DNA from: Ailanthus altissimus
Taxonomy: Eukaryota; Streptophyta; Magnoliopsida; Sapindales; Simaroubaceae
Direction: 5' to 3'
Assembly (NCBI GenBank): GCA_946807835.1
Contig: OX327683.1
Span: 30,811,001 to 30,875,000 of the forward strand
Length of the DNA stretch: 64,000 nucleotides
The notes beneath the pieces were generated by a model that ran no database searches, was not told the origin of the DNA, and saw only the letters and a list, made by a program, of their open reading frames with translations. Made by a program: the position numbers and the translations under genes. Below are positions 11,347 through 25,854 of this stretch, in pieces (the first letter of the stretch is position 1; each line of letters opens with the position of its first letter).

Positions 11347-14300
11347 ATGGATTCCCTTCTGGAGGCCTCACCATCATCAATGGCCAAGCGTCTCTGCTCA
11401 TCTTCTTCAACCTCCCAAAACCCTATTGACAAACTCAATCCTTCGATGGACAGTCTTCTAGAAACTCTTCTCAACATGGCCGATTCTCCCTCTGTTTCAA
11501 TCGACGTGTCGTTCGAGAGACTCCTCGGCTCCACGCTCACTGATGCGGATCAGTCGCTCCTCGTCGATCGCGCCATCAAATTAGGCTCCATGCTTCTGGA
11601 ATCCGCCAAACACTCCGCCAGAAAACGGGCCGCCGAGCACAATTCCGTCGCGTGGGCCCTACCTCCTGATCTCACTATCAAAGTAACGCTTTGTTTTTAA
11701 CTTTGACCCATTTTTGTCGAAATGTCCATCTATTGGCCTTTAATTATACTGTGAATTCAAAGAAGGGGATATCTGTTTCGAGGAATTAATATGCAGTGAG
11801 TGATTGTGCATTGTAGGTGTTTTCTATGCTTGATACTCAAAGCTTGTGCTATGCGGCCGCGACGTGTTCGATGTTTAACAAGTGTGCGATGGATCCCTTG
11901 TGCTATACTGATATTGATTTGAGAACGGTTGTTCCCAAGGTCAATAATGCAGTTGTGTCTACTATGATCCATCGAGCTGGAAAATCCCTTCAGTAAGAAA
12001 TTTTGACATTGTTTTCTTTTCTTTTTTTATTTTTATCAATCTCTTAATTTTTGTTCTTGCCGGGAAGTGATTGCAAGCCATTTAATGCTATGAACTTATC
12101 AGTTGCATATACTTTGTTGTGAATTGTACAGGTCTCTTAAGCTTGGTGTAGTTCCAGGCCCAATTGCATCACCTTGCTCATTGGTTTATACTATCAGGAA
12201 CTCTGTAGATGTATCAAGTTTCTCTTGGAATGATAAAAAGACCAGACAAGGGAAAGAGTCATTCATTCTTACTAGGTCCTGCCTAAACCCCCTCAGTGGG
12301 GAAAGTGGCGCTGCCGGGTATGTTTTGAGTATAACTGTCTTGTATATAATTTTGATACTTGTTTTGTCTGTTCTTAATATTTGCTCTTTCATAATTGAAG
12401 GTCACGATTGAGAAGGTTGCACCTTTACAATATTGAAAGAATGGATAATGCATCACTGTGTATGGCATTATCAGCATGTCCATCTCTTCTTGATCTGGAA
12501 ATTGTTTGCCTGTAAGTTTATTTGGGTTTGGTTGCTTCTTTACCTGATCTTATGTTTGAGAGCATTTGAGGATGATAACCAGCATGGTTTACGCTGCTAG
12601 AAGCTACGATAAGCAGCCCATGGCATGTATATGTATATTGTTAATTACAGATTACTATTTGTTATGGGTTTAGGGACATTGATGGCTGCATGTCTGTGTC
12701 GGGTGCTTAACTTATGCATCGTTGTGGTTATCTAGACAAAATTTTCTTTAATAGTCCTGTTGATTTTCTGTTTTCGCTCTTCTTGTGTCATTATTTTGTT
12801 ATTATCCTTCTTTTATTTATATTTCTATCAGGATATTTTCTGGACTTTCTGATTTTATTTAAATGTTCTACCTTTTTCTCCATCTCACTGACTTTTCTTC
12901 TAACCTTTAAATTTGTTGCTTTTATGGACTTTATTTTTGCAGCTTAATTTGGCATGAGTTTCGCATTTGCCACCTTTAAATTTGGCATGTGATACTTTAG
13001 TTTGGGAGTAATGCTAGGCATTCCAAATTATATCCTAAATTGTATCCCAAAAAGTGAGGTGTCAAGCAAATATTGGGTGGTGAAATAGTGTAAATTCCAA
13101 AATCATTTATTATACTCCGTGTTTGCTTGACACCTCACTTTTTGGGATACAATTTGAGATATAATTTGGGATGCCTAGCATTACTCTTAGTTTGGAACTG
13201 TGTATCATTTGCTTAATTGCATTTCCAGGTCTCCTCTCTTTCTTCTCATCTAGTTAACAGATCTTTTTCATATTCTCTTAATTTTTGGAGCAGCCATGTT
13301 GAATTGAGGCAAACATTGACGTCTGTGAGCATGAGTTGTCCCTTGTTAGAGCGATTGTTCTTTGAGTCTTCAAAAACAGGTTCGGCATCTTCCTCATGAG
13401 GATTTCCTGTTCGGTGCTCCTAGCTTATCTTCTTACTGTGCTTATGTTTAATGTTAGGAAGAGACGACAGTTTGAAATCACCAACCTGTGCTGAGTTTGT
13501 GAACAATTGTCCGAATCTAACTTCTTTGGCCCTTAGAGGTTTTAAGCTGCCAGATTATAAAATCCGCAGTCTTCTCAAGGTATGCTTCTAGGAAAATAAG
13601 GTACTTTATCTTATTGACATCAGGGTCTTTATAATTTTTTAAAAATGTTTCTATGCGACTCAAGGTCAAAATTTAGAAACAACCCATGTTCCTTTTTATT
13701 TCTCAAAGAAAAATTTTGTTGCTTCCTTTTTGTAATGCTTTTATATGTGTGCATGTTGTCCAACACTTGTGTCATATGCTACAAAAGGCAAGTACTAAAT
13801 GCTATAGTAGTCTGATTCATGCAGTAGCATCAGAGTCAAATATTAACTTTATTATTCAGGTTGGTGTTATCAAGTGCTGGTTTCTGATATGTCTGGAAGT
13901 ATGTTGATTTCATCAGGTTATGTTTAATGCTGCATTTGATATCTAACAAGTATATAAGTTGCTTATTATCTTGATTTAAACAAATGCTGAGGTAAATGTT
14001 TGAGAAATGAAGTCATTGGTTTGACATGGTCATTTGTTGACATATTTTTGAAATATTATGTGCAATAGTTACAGTATTTCTATTTTTTGACTTTGTTCTT
14101 GGGATTGGGTGCATTTTTTTGGCCTGTGTTTCCCAAAAAAAAAAAAAGGGTTCTAAGAATAGAGAACCATGTAATTTTTTTTCTTCATTTATAATTTGGG
14201 GTATTGGGGTGTGGCGATGGTGGATATGCTTTCTTGAGTTAGACTCAGTCTCGCTATTCACTCTTGCAGGGATTTCGTATGCTAACCTATGTTGATTTTT

Positions 14301-15302
14301 CAACATCATACTCGATTACCGGAACCTTTTTGAGGTCCGTGCATCTCCTATGTACCATATTTTATCTCATTTACATTAAGCATCCTCTTGCTTGCACCAC
14401 CTCATAAGTTTTTCAATTAAATTCTGTTTGATGTTAGGAATCTTGGAAGTGGGACAGGGGGAAATCTGCTAGAGGTTTTGATTCTACGAGATTGCATGCA
14501 TCTTAAAGAGGTGAAGTTTCAATCTTTCTCCCCTCAAATAAATAAAACAACTTACTTCCCTCGCTGTTCTCCCATCTCTGAACTTTGAATTGTCAAATGC
14601 AGGTGGAAGTTGCTCGGTTCTTAATGGGAGTTCTTGCAGGAGATTTCAAGTCCCTTCGACATCTTGTGGGTAGATACTGTTTAGATATTGCATTATCTAT
14701 TTTGTTGATTCTCACTTTTGTTCCGACCTTTTTGCAGGATATATCAAACAGGGAAGGTTTAGCTTCTGATAGTGACTGGTATGAGAGATGTTTCAGGTCT
14801 AGGTAATGTTCCTCCTGATGAATTGGCTATGCTGGTCTAATTTCATTCTTTAATATCAAATATTGGTGCATGTTATGTAGGATCATTCCTTTAAAGGAGG
14901 TCTCAGAAGCAAGGCCTGATATCTGTGTGCTAGCTGAGTTTCCTTCAGAAGGAAGGTTTGTTTATTCTACAACATTTATGATTGAAACTTAAACTTCATA
15001 ACGTGCACTTACTATTAGAGAAATAGGAAAAATTGGTAGTGGGAATTACATTTGTCGAGGTTGTTTGGGATTATGGATTTTGCAGTTTCATCGACATTGA
15101 GCAAATGGTTGACAGTGAGCTCAATAGTGAGGTCAGCCTGTCATCACAACTGAGTAGTCATACATCAGATGGTTCATTGCTTATGAGTTTCTCAGAAAGC
15201 AGCTACAATAGTGATCAAGGTAGTGGGAACGAGGAGGGTCAAGATTCTGGTTATGCTATTTTTGAGGAAAGCTCAGATGAAGTGGACTTTCTGGCTATTT
15301 AG
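11347..15302 (+). CDS. SKIP17: F-box protein SKIP17-like
   Basis: Twelve exons join in frame: 11347-11682, 11817-11992, 12132-12317, 12401-12511, 13294-13379, 13458-13579, 14270-14334, 14438-14510, 14603-14665, 14738-14802, 14881-14955 and 15086-15302. They encode 524 aa, and all introns are GT-AG. An F-box-like segment (about residues 104-148, starting WALPPDLTIKVFSML) is followed by leucine-rich-repeat-like sequence (about 160-450) and an acidic, serine-rich tail ending DEVDFLAI. The first ATG fits the start. The match to plant SKIP17 is from memory of the family. Such proteins are adaptors of SCF ubiquitin ligases that bind SKP1/ASK through the F-box and choose substrates with the LRRs; its target is unknown. 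WDR5B follows on the same strand. Intron 4 carries a MITE. Confidence 0.85.
13006..13186. mobile_element. Mutator-type foldback MITE in SKIP17 intron 4
   Basis: A 181-bp palindromic element. The left arm begins GAGTAATGCTAGGCAT and the right arm ends ATGCCTAGCATTACTC. The arms stay complementary for about 65 bp with about three mismatches. A perfect 9-bp direct repeat, TTAGTTTGG, flanks it (12997-13005 and 13187-13195). A 9-bp duplication with long terminal inverted repeats is typical of Mutator-like MITEs. The transcribed intron would form a long hairpin. Confidence 0.88.
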
Positions 15303-18364
<3,062 letters not shown>

Positions 18365-20476
18365 AGTGTTTATAATGATATATGGATTAATTGTTTGTTG
18401 CAAGTCATCTAGATGTTGTCTACAAATGTTATTCATGTAATTAAGAAAAAACTTACATGAATTTTGTTTATTGGGTATTCCTGATTTGTGACTGGATGTA
18501 TAGATTGCAATTTGATGCATGTGATTCTTAAGATTATCCGGAGTAGCTGATCTGATGCATGCTTCATCACTATATTATTCCAGAAGCAGCAGTTCATACC
18601 TGTACTTAGAAGGTCTTAACAATGGGAAGCGTTGTATTGGTCCTTCGTTCACACCTAGGGTTTTCGATTGCAGAGTACTCTCACAATGTGTCAGGTAATG
18701 TCAACCATTATTTTGTTTGCAATTACTTGGTATTGGGATAAGAAAGTCAACCTTTCAAGATACTGGTCATATAAATTGATGTTGTTTGGTTTTTTACGGT
18801 GTCAGCTATTAGGGTCACGGTCATAGTTGATGTAATCCCTTTTACCCTAGTCGGGACATTTGTTCTGCACTTAAGTTAGATTGAATTTTGCTCTGCATTC
18901 ATGCTTGATAAATTATCAAAGATTACACTACAAACAAGTGCAGAAAATTCTGATAGAATCCAGTCTGGGTTGAAGTATGTTTTGTGTTTGAGATATATTT
19001 GTACGGCATTTTCATTTTTCTTGATAAGGTAATCATAAACTACTTATGGCGGGAAGAAGAAATCATCGATATCCCATGGGATGTTCGCTCTTTTTTGGCA
19101 TCAAGATGCAGCTTTGCTTTTGAGAAAGTCTCTTCGTCTTTCTAGGCATCCAAAGAGATCAAATGGAACGTAGGAATGGCTGATACGAAGGTGGACAGAG
19201 TCGGGCAAAGAATTAGCCATTGATGCCCCCGAGTTGTTTGTTTTACCATCCGTCCACCACTTCGGGCAAAACAAAGTGCAGGTCCAGACGCTATTTAATT
19301 GGGTGAGGAGTGAGATAGGAAGAGGCTTCGTGGCTCTAAGTCATTTCAATTTTAATTGCATGACAGGATATTGATATGTTTTAAGTAAATATAAATAAAA
19401 AAATTGACATAATAAATAAATGAGTCTAATTTATATTATTTATTTATTAATTATGTTAAATACGTGTTTGAAATAAATAATTTGTTAATTCGTATTCGTG
19501 TCTTTATTCGTTTAAGTCATAATTGATTAAATTATAAAATTAAAAATATATATAATTGAAAATCAAAATCTTAATATATCTAAACTCTAAAGATTTTTTT
19601 TTTTAATTATGTTGAATGAATTTTATTTTATTTTTATTTGTATTAGAATAATTTTATTATTATATGCATTAAATGCTTGATTTTTTAATATAATTTTAAA
19701 ATTTATTAATTATGATTTAAATGTATTTTAAACTAATTGAATTAGATATTATTATTCATTTAAACGAATATAATCGTAAATAAATTAAATCGTGTATAAT
19801 CATATAAATGAATTAAATTTAATCTATTTATTTAAATATATTTAATTATGTTGTGTTATATAATTCATTTATTAAATAAATTAAATCTGTATTTTAGTGT
19901 TTAATTTTTTTAATATGAATATAATAAAAATTTATTAATATACACAAGTACGATTCATGCATTGAGAAGTATAACTCTCTGCATAAGAGAGCATTTGATC
20001 ATTAACAAACGATGATATGTCAAGTTACTTGAGATCCGATCCTGCTAATGATCCCAGAGCTAAAACAAGTTATAATTAAAAACAAGAATCACAAATTGAT
20101 ATTGACAACTGACTACAAGAAGTAACCCAAGTGAAGGGCTCTGCCTTTTCACTTCCGTGGCAATCTATGCTACTACTCAAGCAACCTTTAGCAATAGTTC
20201 ATTACAAAAGAGTAGTTTAAAGACAGGGGAGATAACTCGGAATTGCTGGCAGAATTATGCTTTAACTTTCAGCTTTATATATTTAGTTCTTCTGATGACA
20301 ACATTGATGCATCAAACAAAAGCCACATAACCATCTGTGAGATTTATGAATGATGTTTCAAATGTATTTATACATTAGTCTGTCGTCGTGATAAAGGAAC
20401 TATATCATAAGGATTCACAGCTAATTACAAAATCTCATGAAGAGGGGAATCTGAAACATTAAATGTTCTCGTTTAA
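18365..20476. other. Intergenic region between convergent genes
   Basis: 18365 to about 19340 is mixed-composition DNA with no reading frame of note; a short imperfect hairpin (GGTGGAC...GTCCACC) lies near 19188-19257. About 19370-19950 is very AT-rich with repeated TTATTTATTAA-type words. 20000-20476 is probably the 3' UTR of the minus-strand gene. Confidence 0.4.
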
Positions 20477-21942
20477 CTACTGACTTTTCTCTAAACCAAA
20501 GGTGTCCTCAACACCATTCATCACCCTTTTGCTTTGCTCTGCTAGCATATCTACATATGCCTGCAACAAATAGGAAAAATCATGATACAGTACTTCATAA
20601 ACTGAAAGATCATCAGATGTCAACTATGTGCCTATATTTATATACAACTTTGCATTATAAACTAAATTGATGAGCACAAGTCATTCCTATAAGCAAACGC
20701 CTGCAAAAATCACGAGGGCTTAAGGAATGGTAGGGTGCCTAGTTGCTTATTAGTGAATGCTATTAGGACCATTTTTCTTTTCATGTCAAACCAAATCCAA
20801 AAGCCAAATAATCAAATGTAACCTAGTCATGTCCATGTCTTTATCAAGTTGTTGCGAATGCTTTGTTCACGTTGGTATTAGCAACACATCTGGACCCTTT
20901 AAACCAGTTGGTTTAGGTGATGAAGCATAAGATGTCGACCATTGATTTGATATATATTTAGCCTCTAATCAAAAACGAAATTTATGCGTGTGGTGGAAGT
21001 GGTGGCAAGAGAAACAATTCAGTCGTTAACTAACAATTATAACATCAACAAGATGAAACAGAATCCTAAAATCAAACATGAACTACAACAACTGCATTAA
21101 GCAGAATAACTTATGAGTAGTTAGCTGGTAATTTAAGTATAAGAACTGAACAAAGGAGTAACAATATAATAATGTCATACCTTAGGATAAGAATATAGAA
21201 ATATGTACCACCAACTGCAAACCAACAACGATATTGCTGTTGTAACGAATAGTGAGTGAAATATTAGCCAGCTAAAGGCAATCGCTAATCCTCCGGTTAA
21301 CACTATCGTCCATGGTTGACACCTACCCACAATAAAATTTAAGAAAATTGAAAAAGAAGACGAGTGGGGAAATCAAATTTTGTAATAGAAACAATAATAG
21401 ACGCAAAAGATCGTGTTAATTACAAAACAAGTGTAGGAGGCTATAGGTTGGGCACGCCACTACTTAATTGTGACTGAATAACCTAAAACAAGTAGCCAAT
21501 AAAATCATAATTTTTGTCACGAGATATGTAAATTGATCCGTAGTATAAATCAGAAAGCATTCTCAATCAAAACCCACCAAGCTTCAAATCAGAAACAAGT
21601 TAAAGCTAAGCTATAGTATTTTAAACTAACGACTCAAAACTGGCATACTGAAGAAAGAAGGGGAGAAACAAAGAACAAGCAATTAATGAAGTATAAATTT
21701 ATTACAGCTAGAAAAATGAATACGAAAACGGAAACAATTAGTTAAAGAGTAGTGAAAGAAAAATACAAAGAAGATGCTCACCAGGAAGGCTTTGTATCCC
21801 AAACAGAATCATACTCAAGAGAGAGGTGGTTGAGGTAGCCATCCATGTCATCAACGACACCGTTTTCGTCCATAAACATGGACTCTTTTGGGTCACTTGA
21901 ATTCGTTCCAAAGACTACATTTTTGGTGTCAAGTTTTGCCAT
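20477..21942 (-). CDS. Small two-helix membrane protein (DUF6737-like)
   Basis: Three exons on the minus strand, 21942-21782, 21322-21181 and 20560-20477, join with GT-AG borders to give 128 aa. No single exon is long, so it is easily missed. The acidic N-terminal part (about 1-50) is followed by KPSWCQPWTIVLTGG at the exon 1/2 junction, then two hydrophobic stretches (about 60-77 and 78-97) and a short hydrophilic tail ending GLEKSQ. The W-C-Q-P-W motif before a membrane pair recalls a small conserved plant and cyanobacterial family I know as DUF6737; function is unknown and a plastid or other membrane site is only a guess. It lies between WDR5B and MAS2, as an unnamed small gene (At4g02725) is thought to in Arabidopsis. 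Exon borders are phase-consistent, so gene status is fairly sure. Confidence 0.8.
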
Positions 21943-24021
21943 TTTGATTGGGTTTGAAGAAACATGACGCCAAGTAATGGAGTTTGAAAGATGGTTTTTG
22001 TTTCCCGGGAAGACGAGTCATTATTGGATCCCAGCGAACAAGAGACAACAGTGAGAGGCAAAAGAGATAGAGTTCCCATTTTTAAGGAAAAAGTAGGAAT
22101 CTCGGAACCAATTTTCTTCCATATGTTTTTTCTTTTATTTTATTTCTGTTAGTGGGCAGGAATGAGAGGCAATAAGAGAGACCGAGTTGGAATCCGGAAA
22201 TGCATTCGATTCGTATGGGCAGAGTTTGGATCCGAAATCACTAATCGATATTTATTTAAACGCACCCAGTACTGTGTAGTATGAAGTAATCCCAACTGCC
22301 AATTGATTTTGGTTTTTTTTTTTGTTGTATTTAAAACAAGTTTATCCTAAATTGCATTATACACACACTCACTGCCCATATGCTTACGTTTTTTTTTAAA
22401 ATTTAATACTTGTTCAGTCTTGAAAATTGTTAACATTACTTTTGTTTTTTCGACCAAACACCATCTTATACTATTAGATTTTTTTTAAAAAACAAAAAAA
22501 ATAAGGGCGGTGTTATCTTTTTTTTTTTTAATTAACGAGAATAGTCAAAATTAGGGACTTTTTTTTTTAATTTAACGAACTTCCCTCATTTCATTTTTTT
22601 TTTAGCCAAAACAAATTTAAATGGACAAATTGTTGCTATCTTCTCAAATTCTCTTCAACTCTAATTTTCTTACTCCAATGTCCAACCTCTCACAAATACA
22701 CAAACTTCCACATCTGCAAAAGAAAAAACTTACCCAAAATCTTAATTTCAGATGAAAAAGAACTACATTCACTAAAAAATCATTTACAAGTAAAAAAAAA
22801 TGAAGAGTTAAAATAAGGGAAAAATATATTTACACTTTCAAAATTTGATTAAAAAAATAGTTTCACCCTTTTCATTTTAAAATTATTAAAAAAATAAAGA
22901 GTTAACATAAGAGAAAAATATATTTTATACTCTCAAAATTTGATCAAAAGAACAGTTTTACCTTTTTAATTTTAAAATTATTCAAAAAGGCTTTTTTTGT
23001 TAATTATTTTTTTAATCTTTTCATATATATATTTTTATTATCTCATGTTCATTTGATTGAAAAAAAAAACTATTATCACATAGTTTATGAAATTTTGAAT
23101 CTAATAATATAAATAATGAGTCAAAATTTTGTCATTATTATTGATTGAGAGATTTTTTAAAATAATTTTTAAAATAATAAAATAAATTTATCTTTTAAAT
23201 AAAAATTTTGTGAGTTTAAATATCTTTATCCTATAAAATGATAAAAGTAATTTTTCTTTTGTTAATTTGGGTTTTTTCTGACTAAAAGAAAGAAAAATAT
23301 GAAAGTTGGCTAAATTACAATAACGCAACCCAATTTTACATCTATATTTTAAAATTTTTTTTCCTATTTTTTAAAAGTTGATAAGCACAATTAATGATAT
23401 TTTTGGGTTCAATTAAAACACTTTTCACTCGTATTACACATATTATCCCAACTTTATTTCAATCTAAATTTTTTTTACTGACATTCGCGGTAGCTTAATT
23501 ACTGTGAAAGCCATAAAGTAAATACAACGCGACATAAAATAATTTATCATCTTTTATTATTATTATTATTATTTTGGTAAAGATTCAAAGCTCTGGAAAA
23601 TTTGGATAGAAACAAATAGTTTAAGCTTTGATAACATCTATGAAGTGAGAACACAGGAAATAAAAAATAAAAGTAACCAGTTTTAAATAGAAACAATCTC
23701 AAATTTATTTTTTTTGGTACGTTAATTATAGTCTCTTATTTATTTATAATCGTAGTCTAAATTACAAGTATTTTAGTTATAAAATTTTGTAATAAAAAAT
23801 AAGTGAAAGAGCATCTTGATGTAATTTTCAACACATGTAGCAATTTTTTATTTTTTACATTGAGGAGGGGTGAATTGAACTAAGAACCTACAAAATGCAC
23901 TGCAACTCCAAAAAACCGGAGGCCATTTTAAGCGAGTGCTTGTTTTCCTGTTTCTTTGAAGTGCAAGTTACCACTCGCCTGTGCTGAAAATTTTGATTAA
24001 CTCTAAACTTATAAATTTCAG
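21943..24021. other. Upstream region and AT-rich intergenic DNA
   Basis: 21943 to about 22260 probably holds the promoter and leader of the minus-strand small-protein gene. About 22300-23800 is AT-rich with poly-T runs, an imperfect tandem pair of about 95 bp at 22802-22992 (AAATATATTT...CTCAAAATTTGAT type) and an (ATT)n run near 23558. Nothing coding is seen. Confidence 0.45.
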
Positions 24022-24742
24022 TCTGCCTGTAAGAAATGGTTGTCAGAATTTTACCAAACAGGATTAGAGAAATTCCTTCTCATAACCATCGTAAATACCT
24101 TTGGTTTCTTGCAAGCTAAAATATAGATTTTCCGGCACCCAACAAGGGAAAAGAATGGACTCAGATTAGTTGATGTTAAATCAAATAAACAATAAGTTTA
24201 TGAACCAGCCAGTTGATATAGGAAATTTGATAACAGCAGAGATAAATGATCATCATCCCCAGGACTTCTTCCCGGTTTTACTTCTCCTTTGAAGTTCTAT
24301 CTTTCGATGTGATTATGATTCTAGGCATCTCCGTTTACAAATATTGTTCCCACATAATGCAGAAGTAGAAAGATATTTCCGGCTATCATATGAAGAAAAC
24401 ATACCCTATATTTACCTTCTTTTTTATCTAATAATGTTTGGTTTATATCTCCCTCATGTTTTAATAGAAGAAGAACAAAATCCTAATGCATATTAGCCTT
24501 GCTTCAGTTCAATTATGTAATAACAATGAGTTCCTTCTTTTCTGTGATAATCTCGTAACTAGTTTTCATAAAACTAAGATTACAAACTGCTGCAAACTTA
24601 AAACATTTCATATGAGTTCTTGATATATGGAAATATTGCTAATACTTACCTAATGAGTGGCTGCCCTCAATCTGCACTCACTAACATCCTTGCAATACGT
24701 GATGAGATATACTTTAAGTTCCAATAAATCTAATTCAGACTG

Positions 24743-25577
24743 TGTTGAAGCGGAAGCACACAAAAGAGTTAAACAATTCACTCAAGTAATATAATAGTAC
24801 AGAACAAGTTATTAAGAAATAAAAGAGAGAAAGGGTAGAAGAAGAACACACAAAGAATTACGTGGTTCGGCAACTTGCCTACGTCCACGGCGGATCAAGA
24901 TCACACTCTTCTCTTATTATGAATCACAAGGCAACCACAAAGTATGCCTATTACAAGAAAGATCACAAAGAATACTCTCTCTTGCTCTCTAGGGATTTTC
25001 TCTCACAAAGAACCACTAAGAATAATCACTAAGATTATTGTTGATCACCAAGATCTCTCTAAGATCACAAAGATCTCACTAACTTGATCACAAAGGTTGT
25101 CAAGTTCACTCTCTGTATTGTTTACAAGCCAATTGATAGCCTTTATATAGGCCTTGGGACGTCCTAGGTATTCCCTATACGTGTGGGAGTCGTATTAGGG
25201 AGTCCTAGAGCAAGTGGGAGACGAAATTAGGAAGTTTCTTAATTTCAGGACACTGTTCCCGCGTTCAGCGCCCCGACGCTGGTTCGCGTGGCCCGGCGCT
25301 AGCCCGATATTTGCTGAGCGCTGCGGCGCTGGATCCCAGCGCCGCGGCACTCAGGTACTGGAAGTGGCGCTGCGGCGCTCATCCTGGTCGCCGCGGCGCT
25401 GGCGCCTGATGCTCCAGCGCCGCGGCGCTCATCCTGGTCGCAGCGGCACTGGCGCCTGATGCGCGCCCTTCTTCGGTTTTTGCCTCCTTTCACGTCCGTC
25501 TTCGGTCCGTGCGCACCCTACGCACTTGACTTATTCCCCAAATCATATTCCAATGATTTTTAATCAATATTCTTACA
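24743..25577 (+). mobile_element. 835-bp solo LTR with 5-bp target duplication
   Basis: The element begins TGTTGAAGCGGAAGC and ends ATATTCTTACA. GACTG occurs immediately before (24738-24742) and after (25578-25582), a perfect target-site duplication. Inside are CGTGGTTCGGCA and CCTACGTCCACGG blocks that are common in plant LTRs (from memory, often Copia-type), a TATA-like TTTATATAG at 25142-25150 and a GC-rich repeat block. There is no internal domain, so it is a solo LTR. Confidence 0.88.
25256..25472 (+). repeat. GC-rich array of GCGCCGCGGCGCT-type motifs
   Basis: The block lies within the solo LTR and is about 70% GC in otherwise AT-rich DNA. The palindromic core GCGCCGCGGCGC recurs with changes. 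A 32-bp unit beginning ATCCTGGTCGC is repeated at 25381-25412 and 25431-25462 (period 50 bp, two mismatches). Short frames here are not genes. Confidence 0.75.
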
Positions 25578-25854
25578 GACTGGTTAAGGAATGCTATACT
25601 TGGTTGGACACTTGGGCATCTAGTTGATGGGCTAATCTGGCTTCCAGATCGGCGAGCAAGGAATGGCCACTGGAATAAATTATACCACACTGTTGGAAAA
25701 TTCATGGCATGCATTGGCTAGTAGGTTTGAACCAAACACTAAATTTCTTTGAAGGGGAGATGTACTCTGGGATTCGAAAACGTTGGAGGATGACTGAATA
25801 CAGGCTACAGAGCATTCCGTTTTCGGTTGCATGTGATCTTAAGAGCAGAAAGGT

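Larger units (their letters stand above)
24022..25854 (+). pseudogene. Unrecognised broken coding sequence interrupted by a solo LTR
   Basis: With the solo LTR and one copy of its target duplication removed, 24659-24742 and 25583-25719 form one open frame of about 70 codons; it runs through NSDWLRNAILGWTLGHLVDG and then HWNKLYHTVGKF. It continues through two frame changes into SRFEPNTKF and then GIRKRWRMTEYRLQS, ending near 25854. A second protein-like patch, after an acceptor-like TTTCAG, spans 24022-24113 (CKKWLSEFYQ, then hydrophobic). I do not recognise the protein. The broken frame and the transposon in mid-sequence argue for a pseudogene, although one frame change could be an unrecognised intron. 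Confidence 0.4.

Noticed and set aside
11256..11540. 94-codon minus-strand frame opposite SKIP17 exon 1
   Set aside because: It is a shadow of the GC-rich first coding exon of SKIP17.
19180..19262. Hairpin GAAGGTGGAC...GTCCAC with inner TCGGGC...GCCCCCGA, considered as a microRNA precursor
   Set aside because: The stems are short and the inner loop is strongly asymmetric (about 4 against 23 bases). There is only weak resemblance to miR394.
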